Shown here: positions 25,380-38,445 of the stretch, piece by piece
Layout of the letters: each line of letters opens with the position of its first letter
How positions within the stretch are numbered: position 1 is the stretch's first letter
Assembly: GCF_051401765.1 (NCBI RefSeq)
Contig: NW_027480440.1
Location: forward strand, 2,728,001-2,792,000
Reading direction: 5' to 3'
Source: Calliopsis andreniformis
Taxonomy: Eukaryota; Arthropoda; Insecta; Hymenoptera; Andrenidae
Length of the DNA stretch: 64,000 nt
Position numbers and translations under genes: made by a program
The notes under the pieces: model-generated
The model's database searches: none
Told to the model about the DNA's origin: nothing
Seen by the model: only the letters and a program-made list of their open reading frames with translations

Positions 25380-28300
25380 ATCCTCAGTCTTGAATCCTCA
25401 ATACTCAATCTTCAATCCTCAATCCTCAATCCTCAATCATCAATCCTCAATCATCAATCCTCAGTCTTCAATACTCAATACTCAATCCTCAATCCTCAAT
25501 CCTCAATACACAACCATCAATCCTCAATTCTCAATACTCAATAGAATATCCTGAATTCTCAGGATTCTATACTCAAACCTCAATCCTCAACCCTCAGCCC
25601 TCATTCTCAATCCTCAATCCACAATCCTCAAACCTCAATCATCAACCGTCGGTCCTCGTCCTGAATCCTCAACCCTCAATCCTCATTCCTCCCACCTTCA
25701 ATCATCAATACTCAATCTTCAATCCTCAATCCTCAATCCTCAATGTTCAATCCTCAATCCTCGATATTCAACACTCAACCCTCAACCATCAATCCTCAAT
25801 AATTATCATCAATCCTCAATTCTCAATACTCAAAAGAATATCCTGGATTCTCATGGTTCAATACTCAATCCACAAAATTCAATAATCAAATCTCAATCCT
25901 CAAACATCAATTCTCAACACTCAATCCTCAATACTCAGTCCTCTCTCATCAACACTCCATCCTCAATCCTCAATCCTCAAGCGTCAATCCTCAATCCTCA
26001 ATCCTCAATCCTCAACCCTCAATCCTCAGTCCTCGAACCTCAATCCGGAATTCTCAATCCTGAATCCTCAATCTTCAGCCGTCGGTCCTCAACAATCAAT
26101 TGTCAATCCTCAATCCTCAATAGAATATCCTCTATTCACAGCTTTCAATGCTCAATACTCAATCTGCAATCTTCAAACCTCTATCCACAATCATCAATTC
26201 TCACCACTCAACCCTCAAAACTCAGTCCTCAATGTTCAATACTCAATCCTCAATTCCCAATCTTCAATCCTCAATACTGAATCTTCAATCCTCAATCCTC
26301 AATCCTCAATCCTCAATCCTCAATCCTCATTCTTCAATCCTCAGTCCCCAATCCTCAATCTTCTATTCTCAATACTCAATCCTCAATCCTCAATCCTCAA
26401 TCCTCAACCTTGAATCCTCAATACTCAATCTTCAATCCTCAATCCTCAATCATCAATCCTCAATCATCAATCCTCAATCTTCAATACTCAATCCTCAAAC
26501 CTCAATCCTCAATCCTCAATACTCAACCATCAATTCTCAATTCTCAATACTAAATAGAATATCCTGAATCCTCGTGGTTCAATACCCAATCCACAATATT
26601 CAATAATCAAATCTCAATCCTCGAACATCAATTCTCAACACTCAATCCTCAACACTCAGTCCTCTCTCTTCAATCCTCCATCCTCAACCCTCAATCCTCA
26701 AGCGTCAATCCTTAATCCTCAATCATCAGCACTCAATCCTCAGTCCTCAAACCTCAATCCCGAATCCTCAATCCTGAATCCTCAATCTTCTGCCCTCAGT
26801 CCTCAAAAATCAATTGCCAATCCTCAATCCGCAATAGAATATCCTCAATTGACAGTCTTCAATACTCAATCCCCATTCTTCAATCTTCATATCTCAATTC
26901 ACAAACATCAATTCTCATCACTCTACCATCAACACTCAGTCCTCAATCTTGAATCCTCAATCCTCAAACCTGAATCTTCAATCCTCATTCTTCAGTCCTC
27001 AATACCCAATCCTCAATCTTCAATCCTCAATCCTCTATCCTCAATTCTCAATCCTCAATCCTCAGTCCTCAGTCCTCAAACATCAATCCTCAATCCTCAG
27101 ACCTCATCCTCAATCCTCAATTCTCGATCCTCAATCCTCAATCCTCAGTCTTCAATTCTCAATACTCAACCTTTAATCCTCAACACTCAATCCTCAATCC
27201 TCAATCCACATTCTTCAATCCTCAATCCACAATCCTCAAACCTCAATCCTCAACCGTCGGTCCTCGTCCTCAATCCTCAACCCTCAATCCTCATTCCTCC
27301 CATCTTCAATCATCAATACACAATCTTCAATCCTCAATCCTTAATCCTCAATGCTCAATCCTCAACCGTCAATATTCAACACTCAACCCTCAACGATCAG
27401 TCCTCAATACTCATCATCAATCCTCAATTCTCAATACTCAATAGAATATCCTGGATTCTCATGGTTCAATACTCAATTCACAATATTCAGTAATCAAATC
27501 TCAATCCTCAAACATCAATTCTCAACACTCAATCCTCAACACTCAGTCCTCTCTCTTCAATCCTCCATCCTCAACCCTCAATCCTCAAGCGTCAATCCTC
27601 AATCCTCAATCATCAACCCTCAATCCTCAGTCCTCAAACCTCAATCCCGAATCCTCAATACTGACTCCTCAATTTTCTGCCCTCAGTCCTCAAAAACCAA
27701 TTGTCAATCCTCAATCCTCAATAGAATATCCTCAATTCACAGTTTTCAATACTCAATCCCCATTCTTCAATCTTCAAATCTCAATCCACAAACATCAATT
27801 CTCATCACTCAACCATCAACACTCAGTCCTCAATCGTCAATCCTCAATACTCAATCCTCAACCTTCAATCCTCAATACTCAAACCTCAGTCCTCAATCCT
27901 TAATTCTCAATCCTCAATACTCAATCCTCAATCGTCAATCCCCAAACCCCAATCCTCAATCTTCAATCCTCAATCCTCAATCCTCAATCCTCAATCCTCA
28001 ATATTCAACACACAACCCTCAACCATCAATCCTCAATACTCAACAATCAATCCTCAATTCTCAATACTCAATAGAATATCCTGGATTCTCATGGTTCAAC
28101 ACTCAATCCACAAAATTCATTAATCAAATCTCAATCCTCAAACATCAATTCTCAACACACAATCCTCAATACTCAGTCCTCTCACTTCAATCCTCAATCC
28201 TCAACCCTCAATCCTCGGTCCTCAAACCTCAATCCCGAATCCTCAATCCTGAATCGTCAATCTTCTGCCCTCAGTCCTCAAAAATCAATTGTCAATCCTC

Positions 28301-29331
28301 AATCCTCAATAGAATATCCTCAATTCACAGTTTTCAATACTCAATCCCCATTCTTCAATCTTCAAATCTCAATCCACACACATCAACTCTCATCACTCAA
28401 CCCTCAACACTCAGTCCTCAATCGTCAATCCTCAATCTTCAATCCTCAATCTTCAATCCTCAATACTCAATCTTCAATCCTCATTCCTCAATTCTCAATC
28501 CTCAATACTCAATCCTCAATCCTCAATCCTCAAACCTCAATCCTCAATCCTCAATCCTCAATCCTCAATCTTCAATCCTCAATAATCAATCTCCAATCCT
28601 AGATCCTCAATCCCCAATCCTCAATCCTTAATCCTCAATTTTCAATCCTCAATCCCCAGTCCTCAGTCTTCAATCCTCAATGCTCAATCCTCAATCCTCA
28701 ATCCTCAATCCTCAATCCTCAATCCTCAATCCTCAATCCTCAATCCTCAAACCTCAATACTCAATCCTCAATCTTCAATCTTCAATACTCAATATTCAAT
28801 CCTCAATCCTCAATCCTCAATCCTCAATCTTCAATCCTCAATCCTCAATCCCCAATCCTCAATCCTCATTCTTCAATCCTCAATACCCAATCCTCAATTT
28901 TCAATCCTCAATCCTCAATCCTCAATTTTCAATACTCAATCCTCAGTCCTCAGTCCTCAAACCTCAATCCTCAACCCTCAGTCCTCATCCTCAATCCTCA
29001 ATCCTCAATCCTCAATCCTCATTCTTCAATCCTCAATACCCAATCCTCAATCTTCAATCCTCAATCCTCAATCCTCAATTCTCAATTTCCAATCCTCAAT
29101 ACTGAATCTTCAATCCTCAATCCTCAATCCTCAATCCTCAATCCTCAATACTCAACCATCGATCCTCAATTCTCAATACTCAATCTTCAATCCTCAATCC
29201 TCAATCCTCAACGCTCAATCCTCAATCCTCGATATTCAACACTCAACCCTCAACCATCAATCCTCAATACTCATCATCAATCCTCAATTCTCAATACTCA
29301 ATAGAATATCCTGAATTCTAATGGTTCAATA
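25380..29331 (+). repeat. Duplicated block alpha, copy 2
   Basis: Counterpart of 6,800-10,440 with about 320 extra bases, most of them near 28.53-28.80 kb around CAATCCTAGATCC, and a further 63 bases before 29,158. The final odd A cassette TGAATTCTAATGG near 29,313 is shared with 10,416. Its 3' two thirds is also the first copy of tandem block epsilon. Confidence 0.82.
26585..29331 (+). repeat. Tandem duplication epsilon, copy 1 (2,747 bases)
   Basis: Directly followed by its own copy. Corresponding landmarks lie 2,747 bases apart: the ACAATATTCAATAATC phrase at 26,594 and 29,341, and the frames starting at 26,849 and 29,596 and at 27,351 and 30,098. The spacing falls to 2,733 near the 3' end (14 bases, two heptamers). 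Confidence 0.86.
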
Positions 29332-31910
29332 CTCAATCCACAATATTCAATAATCAAATCTCAATCCTCGAACATCAATTCTCAACACTCAATCCTCAAC
29401 ACTCAGTCCTCTCTCTTCAATCCTCCATCCTCAACCCTCAATCCTCAAGCGTCAATCCTTAATCCTCAATCATCAGCACTCAATCCTCAGTCCTCAAACC
29501 TCAATCCCGAATGCTCAATCCTGAATCCTCAATCTTCTGCCCTCAGTCCTCAAAAATCAATTGCCAATCCTCAATCCGCAATAGAATATCCTCAATTGAC
29601 AGTCTTCAATACTCAATCCCCATTCTTCAATCTTCATATCTCAATTCACAAACATCAATTCTCATCACTCTACCATCAACACTCAGTCCTCAATCTTGAA
29701 TCCTCAATCCTCAATACACAATCTTCAATCCTCATTCTTCAGTCCTCAATACCCAATCCTCAATCTTCAATCCTCAATCCTCTATCCTCAATTCTCAATC
29801 CTCAATCCTCAGTCCTCAGTCCTCAAACATCAATCCTCAATCCTCAGACCTCATCCTCAATCCTCAATTCTCGATCCTCAATCCTCAATCCTCAGTCTTC
29901 AATTCTCAATACTCAACCTTTAATCCTCAACACTCAATCCTCAATCCTCAATCCACATTCTTCAATCCTCAATCCACAATCCTCAAACCTCAATCCTCAA
30001 CCGTCGGTCCTCGTCCTCAATCCTCAACCCTCAATCCTCATTCCTCCCATCTTCAATCATCAATACACAATCTTCAATCCTCAATCCTTAATCCTCAATG
30101 CTCAATCCTCAACCGTCAATATTCAACACTCAACCCTCAACGATCAGTCCTCAATACTCATCATCAATCCTCAATTCTCAATACTCAATAGAATATCCTG
30201 AATTCTCATGGTTCAATACTCAATTCACAATATTCAGTAATCAAATCTCAATCCTCAAACATCAATTCTCAACACTCAATCCTCAACACTCAGTCCTCTC
30301 TCTTCAATCCTCCATCCTCAACCCTCAATCCTCAAGCGTCAATCCTCAATCCTCAATCATCAACCCTCAATCCTCAGTCCTCAAACCTCAATCCCGAATC
30401 CTCAATACTGACTCCTCAATTTTCTGCCCTCAGTCCTCAAAAACCAATTGTCAATCCTCAATCCTCAATAGAATATCCTCAATTCACAGTTTTCAATACT
30501 CAATCCCCATTCTTCAATCTTCAAATCTCAATCCACAAACATCAATTCTCATCACTCAACCATCAACACTCAGTCCTCAATCGTCAATCCTCAATACTCA
30601 ATCCTCAACCTTCAATCCTCAATACTCAAACCTCAGTCCTCAATCCTTAATTCTCAATCCTCAATACTCAATCCTCAATCGTCAATCCCCAAACCCCAAT
30701 CCTCAATCCTCAATCCTCAATCCTCAATCCTCAATCCTCAATCCTCAATATTCAACACACAACCCTCAGCCATCAATCCTCAATACTCAACAATCAATCC
30801 TCAATTCTCAATACTCAATAGAATATCCTGGATTCTCATGGTTCAACACTCAATCCACAAAATTCATTAATCAAATCTCAATCCTCAAACATCAATTCTC
30901 AACACACAATCCTCAATACTCAGTCCTCTCACTTCAATCCTCAATCCTCAACCCTCAATCCTCGGTCCTCAAACCTCAATCCCGAATCCTCAATCCTGAA
31001 TCGTCAATCTTCTGCCCTCAGTCCTCAAAAATCAATTGTCAATCCTCAATCCTCAATAGAATATCCTCAATTCACAGTTTTCAATACTCAATCCCCATTC
31101 TTCAATCTTCAAATCTCAATCCACACACATCAATTCTCATCACTCAACCCTCAACACTCAGTCCTCAATCGTCAATCCTCAATCTTCAATCCTCAATCTT
31201 CAATCCTCAATACTCAATCTTCAATCCTCATTCCTCAATTCTCAATCCTCAATACTCAATCCTCAATCCTCAATCCTCAATCCTCAATCCTCAATCCTCA
31301 ATCCTCAATCCTCAATCTTCAATCCTCAATAATCAATCTCCAATCCTAGATCCTCAATCCCCAATCCTCAATCCTTAATCCTCAATTTTCAATCCTCAAT
31401 CCCCAGTCCTCAGTCTTCAATCCTCAATGCTCAATCCTCAATCCTCAATCCTCAATCCTCAATCCTCAATCCTCAATCCTCAAACCTCAATACTCAATCC
31501 TCAATCTTCAATCTTCAATACTCAATATTCAATCCTCAATCCTCAATCCTCAATCCTCAATCTTCAATCCTCAATCCTCAATCCCCAATCCTCAATCCTC
31601 ATTCTCCAATCCTCAATACCCAATCCTCAATTTTCAATCCTCAATCCTCAATCCTCAATTTTCAATGCTCAATCCTCAGTCCTCAGTCCTCAAACCTCAA
31701 TCCTCAACCCTCAGTCCTCATCCTCAATCCTCAATCCTCAATCCTCAATCCTCATTCTTCAATCCTCAATACCCAATCCTCAATCTTCAATCCTCAATCC
31801 TCAATCCTCAATTCTCAATTTCCAATCCTCAATACTGAATCTTCAATCCTCAATCCTCAATCCTCAATCCTCAATCCTCAATACTCAACCATCGATCCTC
31901 AATTCTCAAT
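29332..31910 (+). repeat. Tandem duplication epsilon, copy 2
   Basis: Second copy of 26,585-29,331. It ends near 31,912, where a C cassette replaces the CAATCTTCAATCC continuation seen in copy 1. Differences by eye are few, for example CAATGCTC for CAATACTC near 31,668 and CAGCCATC near 30,770. Confidence 0.86.
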
Positions 31911-32629
31911 ACTCAATAGAATATCCTGAATTCTCAGGATTCTATACTCAAACATCAATCCTCAACTCTCAGCCATCATTCTCAATCCTCAATCCACAAT
32001 CCTCAAACATCAATCCTCAACCGTCGGTCCTCGTCCTCGACCCTCAACCCTCTATCCTCATTCCTCCCATCTTCAATCATCAATACTCAATCTTCAATCC
32101 TCAATCCTCAATCCTCAACGCTCAATCCTCAATCCTCGATATTCAACACTCAACCCTCAACCATCAATCCTCAATACTCATCATCAATCCTCAATTCTCA
32201 ATACTCAATAGAATATCCTGAATTCTCATGGTTCAATACTCAATCCACAATATTCAATAATCAAATCTCAATCCTCAAACATCAATTCTCAACACTCAAT
32301 CCTCAACACTCAGTCCTCTCTCTTCAATCCTCCATTCTCAACCCTCAATCCTCAAGCGTCAGTCCTCAATCCTCAATCATCAACCCTCAATCCTCAGTCC
32401 TCAAACCTCAATCCCGAATCCACAATCCTGAATCCTCAATCTTCTGCTCTCAGTCCTCAAAAATCAATTGCCAATCCTCAACTCTCAATAGAATATCCTC
32501 AATTCACAGTTTTCAATACTCAATCCCCACTGTTCAATCTTCAAATCTCAATCCACAAACATCAATTCTCATCACTCAACCCTCAACACTCAGTCTTCAA
32601 TTCGCAATCCTCAATCCTCAATCCTCAAT
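31911..32629 (+). repeat. Array segment with C-A-B series
   Basis: C at 31,918, A near 32,212 and B near 32,490, followed by CAGTCTTCAATTCGC near 32,590. It closely resembles 5,412-6,130. No gene is seen. Confidence 0.78.
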
Positions 32630-35600
32630 CCTCATTCTTCAATCCTCATTACCCAATCCTCAATCTTCAATCCTCAATCCTCAATCCTCAGTCCTCAAAC
32701 AGCAATACTCAACCCACAGTCCTCGTCCTCAATCCACAACCATCAATCCTCAATCCTCAATCTTCAATCATCAATATTCAATCTTCAGTCCTCAACCCTC
32801 AATCCTCAATACTCAATCCTCAATCCTCAATGTTCAATACGCAATACCCAATCCTCAATCCTCAATACCCAATCCTCAATCTTCAATCCTCAATTCTCAA
32901 TCCTCAATCCTCAATCCTCAATCCTCAATCCGCAGTCCTCAAACCTCAATCCTGAATCCTCAATCCTGAATCCTCAATCTTCAGCCCTCAGTCCCCAACA
33001 ATCAGTTGTCAATCCTCAATCCTCAATAGAATATCCTCAATTCACAGGTTTCAATACTCAATACCCAATCCTCAATCTTCAATCCTCAATCCTCAATCCT
33101 CAATTCTCAACCCTCAATCCTCAGTCCTCAGTCCTCAAACCTCAATGCTCAAACCTCAGCCCTCATCCTCAATCCTCAATACTCAATCCTCAATCCTCAA
33201 TCTTCGATCCTCAATACTCAATCTTCAATCCTCAGTCCTCAGTCCTCAAACCTCAATCCTGAATCCTCAATCCTGAGTCCTCAATCTTCAGACCTCAGTC
33301 CACAACAATCAGTAGTCAATCCTCTATCCTCAATAGAATATCCTCAATTCACAGTTTTCAATACTCAATACTCAATCTGCAATCTTCAAACCTCTATCCA
33401 AAAACATCAATTCTCATCACTCAACCCTCAACACTCAGTCCTCAATGTACAATCCTCAATCCTCAATTCTCAATCTTCAATCCTCAATACTGAATCTTCA
33501 ATCCTCAATCCTCAATCCTCAATCCTCAACCCTCAATCCTCATTCTTCAATCCTCAGTCCCAAATCCTCAATCTTCTATCCTCAATACTCAATCCTCAAC
33601 CCTCAATCCTCAATCCTCAGTCTTGAATCCTCAATACTCAATCTTCAATCCTCAATCCTCAATCCTCAATCATCAATCCTCAATCATCAATCCTCAGTCT
33701 TCAATACTCAATCCTCAATCCTCAATCCTCAATCCTCAATACACAACCATCAATCCTCAATTCTCAATACTCAATAGAATATCCTGAATTCTCAGGATTC
33801 TATACTCAAACCTCAATCCTCAACCCTCAGCCCTCATTCTCAATCCTCAATCCACAATCCTCAAACCTCAATCATCAACCGTCGGTCCTCGTCCTGAATC
33901 CTCAACCCTCAATCCTCATTCCTCCCACCTTCAATCATCAATACTCAATCTTCAATCCACAATCCTCAATCCTCAATGTTCAATCCTCAATCCGCGATAT
34001 TCAACACTCAACCCTCAACCATCAATCCTCAATACTTATCATCAATCCTCAATTCTCAATACTCAAAAGAATATCCTGGATTCTCATGGTTCAATACTCA
34101 ATCCACAAAATTCAATAATCAAATCTCAATCCTCAAACATCAATTCTCAACACTCAATCCTCAATACTCAGTCCTCTCTCATCAACCCTCCATCCTCAAT
34201 CCTCAATCCTCAAGCGTCAATCCTCAATCCTCAATCCTCAATCCTCAATCCTCAATCCTCAACCCTCAATCCTCAGTCCTCGAACCTCAATCCGGAATTC
34301 TCAATCCTGAATCCTCAATCTTCAGCCGTCGGTCCTCAACAATCAATTGTCAATCCTCAATCCTCAATAGAATATCCTCTATTCACAGCTTTCAATGCTC
34401 AATACTCAATCTGCAATCTTCAAACCTCTATCCACAATCATCAATTCTCACCACTCAACCCTCAAAACTCAGTCCTCAATGTTCAATACTCAATCCTCAA
34501 TTCCCAATCTTCAATCCTCAATACTGAATCTTCAATCCTCAATCCTCAATCCTCAATCCTCAATCCTCAATCCTCATTCTTCAATCCTCAGTCCCCAATC
34601 CTCAGTCTTCTATTCTCAATACTCAATCCTCAATCCTCAATCCTCAATCCTCAACCTTGAATCCTCAATACTCAATCTTCAATCCTCAATCCTCAATCCT
34701 CAATCATCAATCCTCAATCATCAATCCTCAATCTTCAATACTCAATCCTCAAACCTCAATCCTCAATCCTCAATACTCAACCATCAATCCTCAATTCTCA
34801 ATACTAAATAGAATATCCTGAATCCTCGTGGTTCAATACCCAATCCACAATATTCAATAATCAAATCTCAATCCTCGAACATCAACTTCAACTCTCAATC
34901 CTCAACACTCAGTCCTCTCTCTTCAATCCTCCATCCTCAACCCTCAATCCTCAAGCGTCAATCCTTAATCCTCAATCATCAACACTCAATCCTCAGTCCT
35001 CAAACCTCAATCCCGAATCCTCAATCCTGAATCCTCAATCTTCTGCCCTCAGTCCTCAAAAATCAATTGCCAATCCTCAATCCGCAATAGAATATCCTCA
35101 ATTGACAGTTTTCAATACTCAATCCCCATTCTTCAATCTTCATATCTCAATTCACAAACATCAATTCTCATCACTCTACCATCAACACTCAGTCCTCAAT
35201 CTTGAATCCTCAATCCTCAAACCTCAATCTTCAATCCTCAACCTTCAATCCTCAATCCTCAATCCTCAATCCTCAATCCTCAATATTCAACACTCAACCT
35301 TCAACCATCAATCCTCAATACTCATCATCAATCCTCAATTCTCAATACTCAATAGAATATCCTGAATTCTCATGGTTCAATACTCAATCCACAATATTCA
35401 ATAATCAAATCTCAATCCTCAAACATCAATTCTCAACTCTCAATCCTCAACACTCAGTCCTCAATCTTCAATCCTCAGTCCTCAATCCTCAATCTTCAAT
35501 CCTCAATACTCAATCCTCAATCCTCAATCCTCAATTCTCAATCCTCAATACTCAATCCTCAATCGTCAATCCTCAATCCCCAATCCTCAATCTTCAATCC

Positions 35601-37790
35601 TCAATCCTCAATCCTCAATATTCAACACACAACCCTCAACCAACAATCCTCAATACTCTACCATTAATCCTCAATTCTCAATACTCAATAGAATATCCTG
35701 AATTCTCATGGTTCAATACTTAATCCACAAAATTCAATAATCAAATCTCAATCTTCGAACATCAATTCTCAACACTCAATCCTCAATACTCAGTCCTCTC
35801 TCTTCAATCCTCAATCCTCTATCATCAATCCTCAAGCGTCAATCCTCAATCCTCAAACCTCATTCTTCAATCCTCAATACACAATCCTCAATGTTCAATC
35901 CTCAATCCTCAATCCTCAATTCTCAATCCTCAATCCTCAGTCCTCAGTCCTCAAACCTCAATCCTCAGCCCTCAGCCCTCATCCTCAATCCTCAATCGAC
36001 AATCCGCAATCCTCAATCTTCAATCCTCAATACTCAACATTCAATCCTCAATCCTCAGTCCTCAAACCTCAATTCTGAATCCTCAACCCTGAGTTCTAAT
36101 CTTCAGCGCTCAGTCCACAACAATCAGTAGTCAATCCTCAGTCCTCAATAGAATATCCTCAATTCACAGATTTCAATACTCAATACTCAATCTGCAATCT
36201 TCAAACCTGTATCCACAAACATCAATTCTCATCACTCAACCCTCAACACTCAGTCCTCAATGTTCAATCCTCAATCCTCAATTCTCAATCTTCAATCCTC
36301 AATACTGAATCTTCAATCCTCAATCCTCAATCCTCAATCCTCAGTCTTGAATCCTCAATACTCAATCTTCAATCCTCAATCCTCAATCCTCAATCATCAA
36401 TCCTCAATCATCAATCCTCAATCTTCAATACTCAATCCTCAATCCTCAGTCCTCAATCCTCAATACACAACCATCAATCCTCAATTCTCAATACTCAATA
36501 GAATATCCTGAATTCTCAGGATTCTATACTCAAACCTCAATCCTCAACCCTCAGCCCTCATTCTCAATCCTCAATCCACAATCCTCAAACCTCAATCATC
36601 AACCGTCGGTCCTCGTCCTGAATCCTCAACCCTCAATCCTCATTCCTCCCACCTTCAATCATCAATACTCAATCTTCAATCCTCAATCCTCAATCCTCAA
36701 TGTCCAATCCTCAATCCTCGATATTCAACACTCAACCCTCAACCATCAATCCTCAATACTTATCATCAATCCTCAACTCTCAATACTCAAAAGAATATCC
36801 TGGACTCTCATGGTTCAATACTCAATCCACAAAATTCAATAATCAAATCTCAATCCTCAAACATCAATTCTCAACACTCAATCCTCAATACTCAGTCCTC
36901 TCTCTTCAATCCTCCATCCTCAATCCTCAATCCTCAAGCGTCAATCCTCAATTCTCAATCCTCAACCCTCAATCCTCAGTCCTCGAACCTCAATCCGGAA
37001 TCCTCAATCCTGAATCCTCAATCTTCAGCCGTCGGTCCTCAACAATCAATTGTCAATCCTCAATCTTCAATAGAATATCCTCTATTCACAGCTTTCAATG
37101 CTCAATACTCAATCTGCAATCTTCAAACCTCTATGCACAATCATCAATTCTCACCACTCAACCCTCAAAACTCAGTCCTCAATGTTCAATACTCAATCCT
37201 CAATTCCCAATCTTCAATCCTCAATACTGAATCTTCAATCCTCAATCCTCAATCCTCAATCCTCAATCCTCAATCCTCAATCCTCAATCCTCAATCCTCA
37301 TTCTTCAATCCTCAGTCCCCAATCCTCAATCTTCTATCCTCAATACTCAATCTTCTATCCTCAATACTCAATCCTCAATCCTCAATCCTCAATCCTCAAC
37401 CTTGAATCCTCAATACTCAATCTTCAATCCTCAATCCTCAATCCTCAATCCACAACCCTCGATCCTCAATCATCAATCCTCAGTCTTCAATTCTCAATAC
37501 TCAACCTTTAATCCTCAATCCTCAAACCTCAATCCTCAATCCTCAATACTCAACCATCAATCCTCAATTCTCAATACTAAATAGAATATCCTGAATCCTC
37601 GTGGTTCAATACCCAATCCACAATATTCAATAATCAAATCTCAATCCTCGAACATCAATTCTCAACTCTCAATCCTCAACACTCAGTCCTCTCTCTTCAA
37701 TCCTCCATTCTCAACCCTCAATCCTCAAGCGTCAGTCCTCAATCCTCAATCATCAACCCTCAATCCTCAGTCCTCAAACCTCAATCCCGA
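32630..37790 (+). repeat. Duplicated block gamma, copy 2
   Basis: Counterpart of 16,250-21,400. Small differences are visible by eye, for example AACTCTCAATCC near 34,891 against AACACTCAATCC in copy 1, CTCATTACCC near 32,647, and CAGTCCTC near 36,447. Its right edge abuts the start of the 11 kb tandem block zeta. Confidence 0.87.
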
Positions 37791-38299
37791 ATCCTCAATA
37801 CTGACTCCTCAATTTTCTGCCCTCAGTCCTCAAAACCCAATTGTCAATCCTCAATCCTCAATAGAATATCCTCAATTCACAGTTTTCAATACTCAATCCC
37901 CATTCTTCAATCTTCAAATCTCAATCCACAAACATCAATTCTCATCACTCAACCATCAACACTCAGTCCTCAACCTTCAATCCTCAATACTCAATCCTCA
38001 ACCTTCAATCCTCAATACTCAAACCTCAATCCTCAATCCTCAATTCTCAATCCTCAATACTCAATCCTCAATCGTCAATCCTCAATCCCCAATCCTCAAT
38101 CTTCAATCCTCAATCCTCAATCCTCAATCCTCAATCCTCAATATTCAACACACAACCCTCAACCATCAATCCTCAATACTCAACAATCAATCCTCAATTC
38201 TCAATACTCAATAGAATATCCTGGATTCTCATGGTTCAATACTCAATCCACAAAATTCATTAATCAAATCTCAATCCTCAAACATCAATTCTCAACACA

Positions 38300-38445
38300 C
38301 AATCCTCAATACTCAGTCCTCTCACTTCAATCCTCCATCCTCAATCCTCACTCCTCAAGCGTCAATCCTCAATCCTCAATCCTCAACACTCAGTCCTCTC
38401 TCTTCAATCCTCCATCCTCAATCCTCAATCCTCAAGCGTCAATGC
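38300..38445 (+). repeat. 77-base local duplication (11 heptamers)
   Basis: The phrase running from CTTCAATCCTCCATCC to AAGCGTCAAT occurs twice in succession, with AAGCG at 38,357 and again at 38,434, 77 bases apart. The pair is also present in zeta copy 2 (about 49,396 and 49,473), so it predates the 11 kb duplication. Confidence 0.8.
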
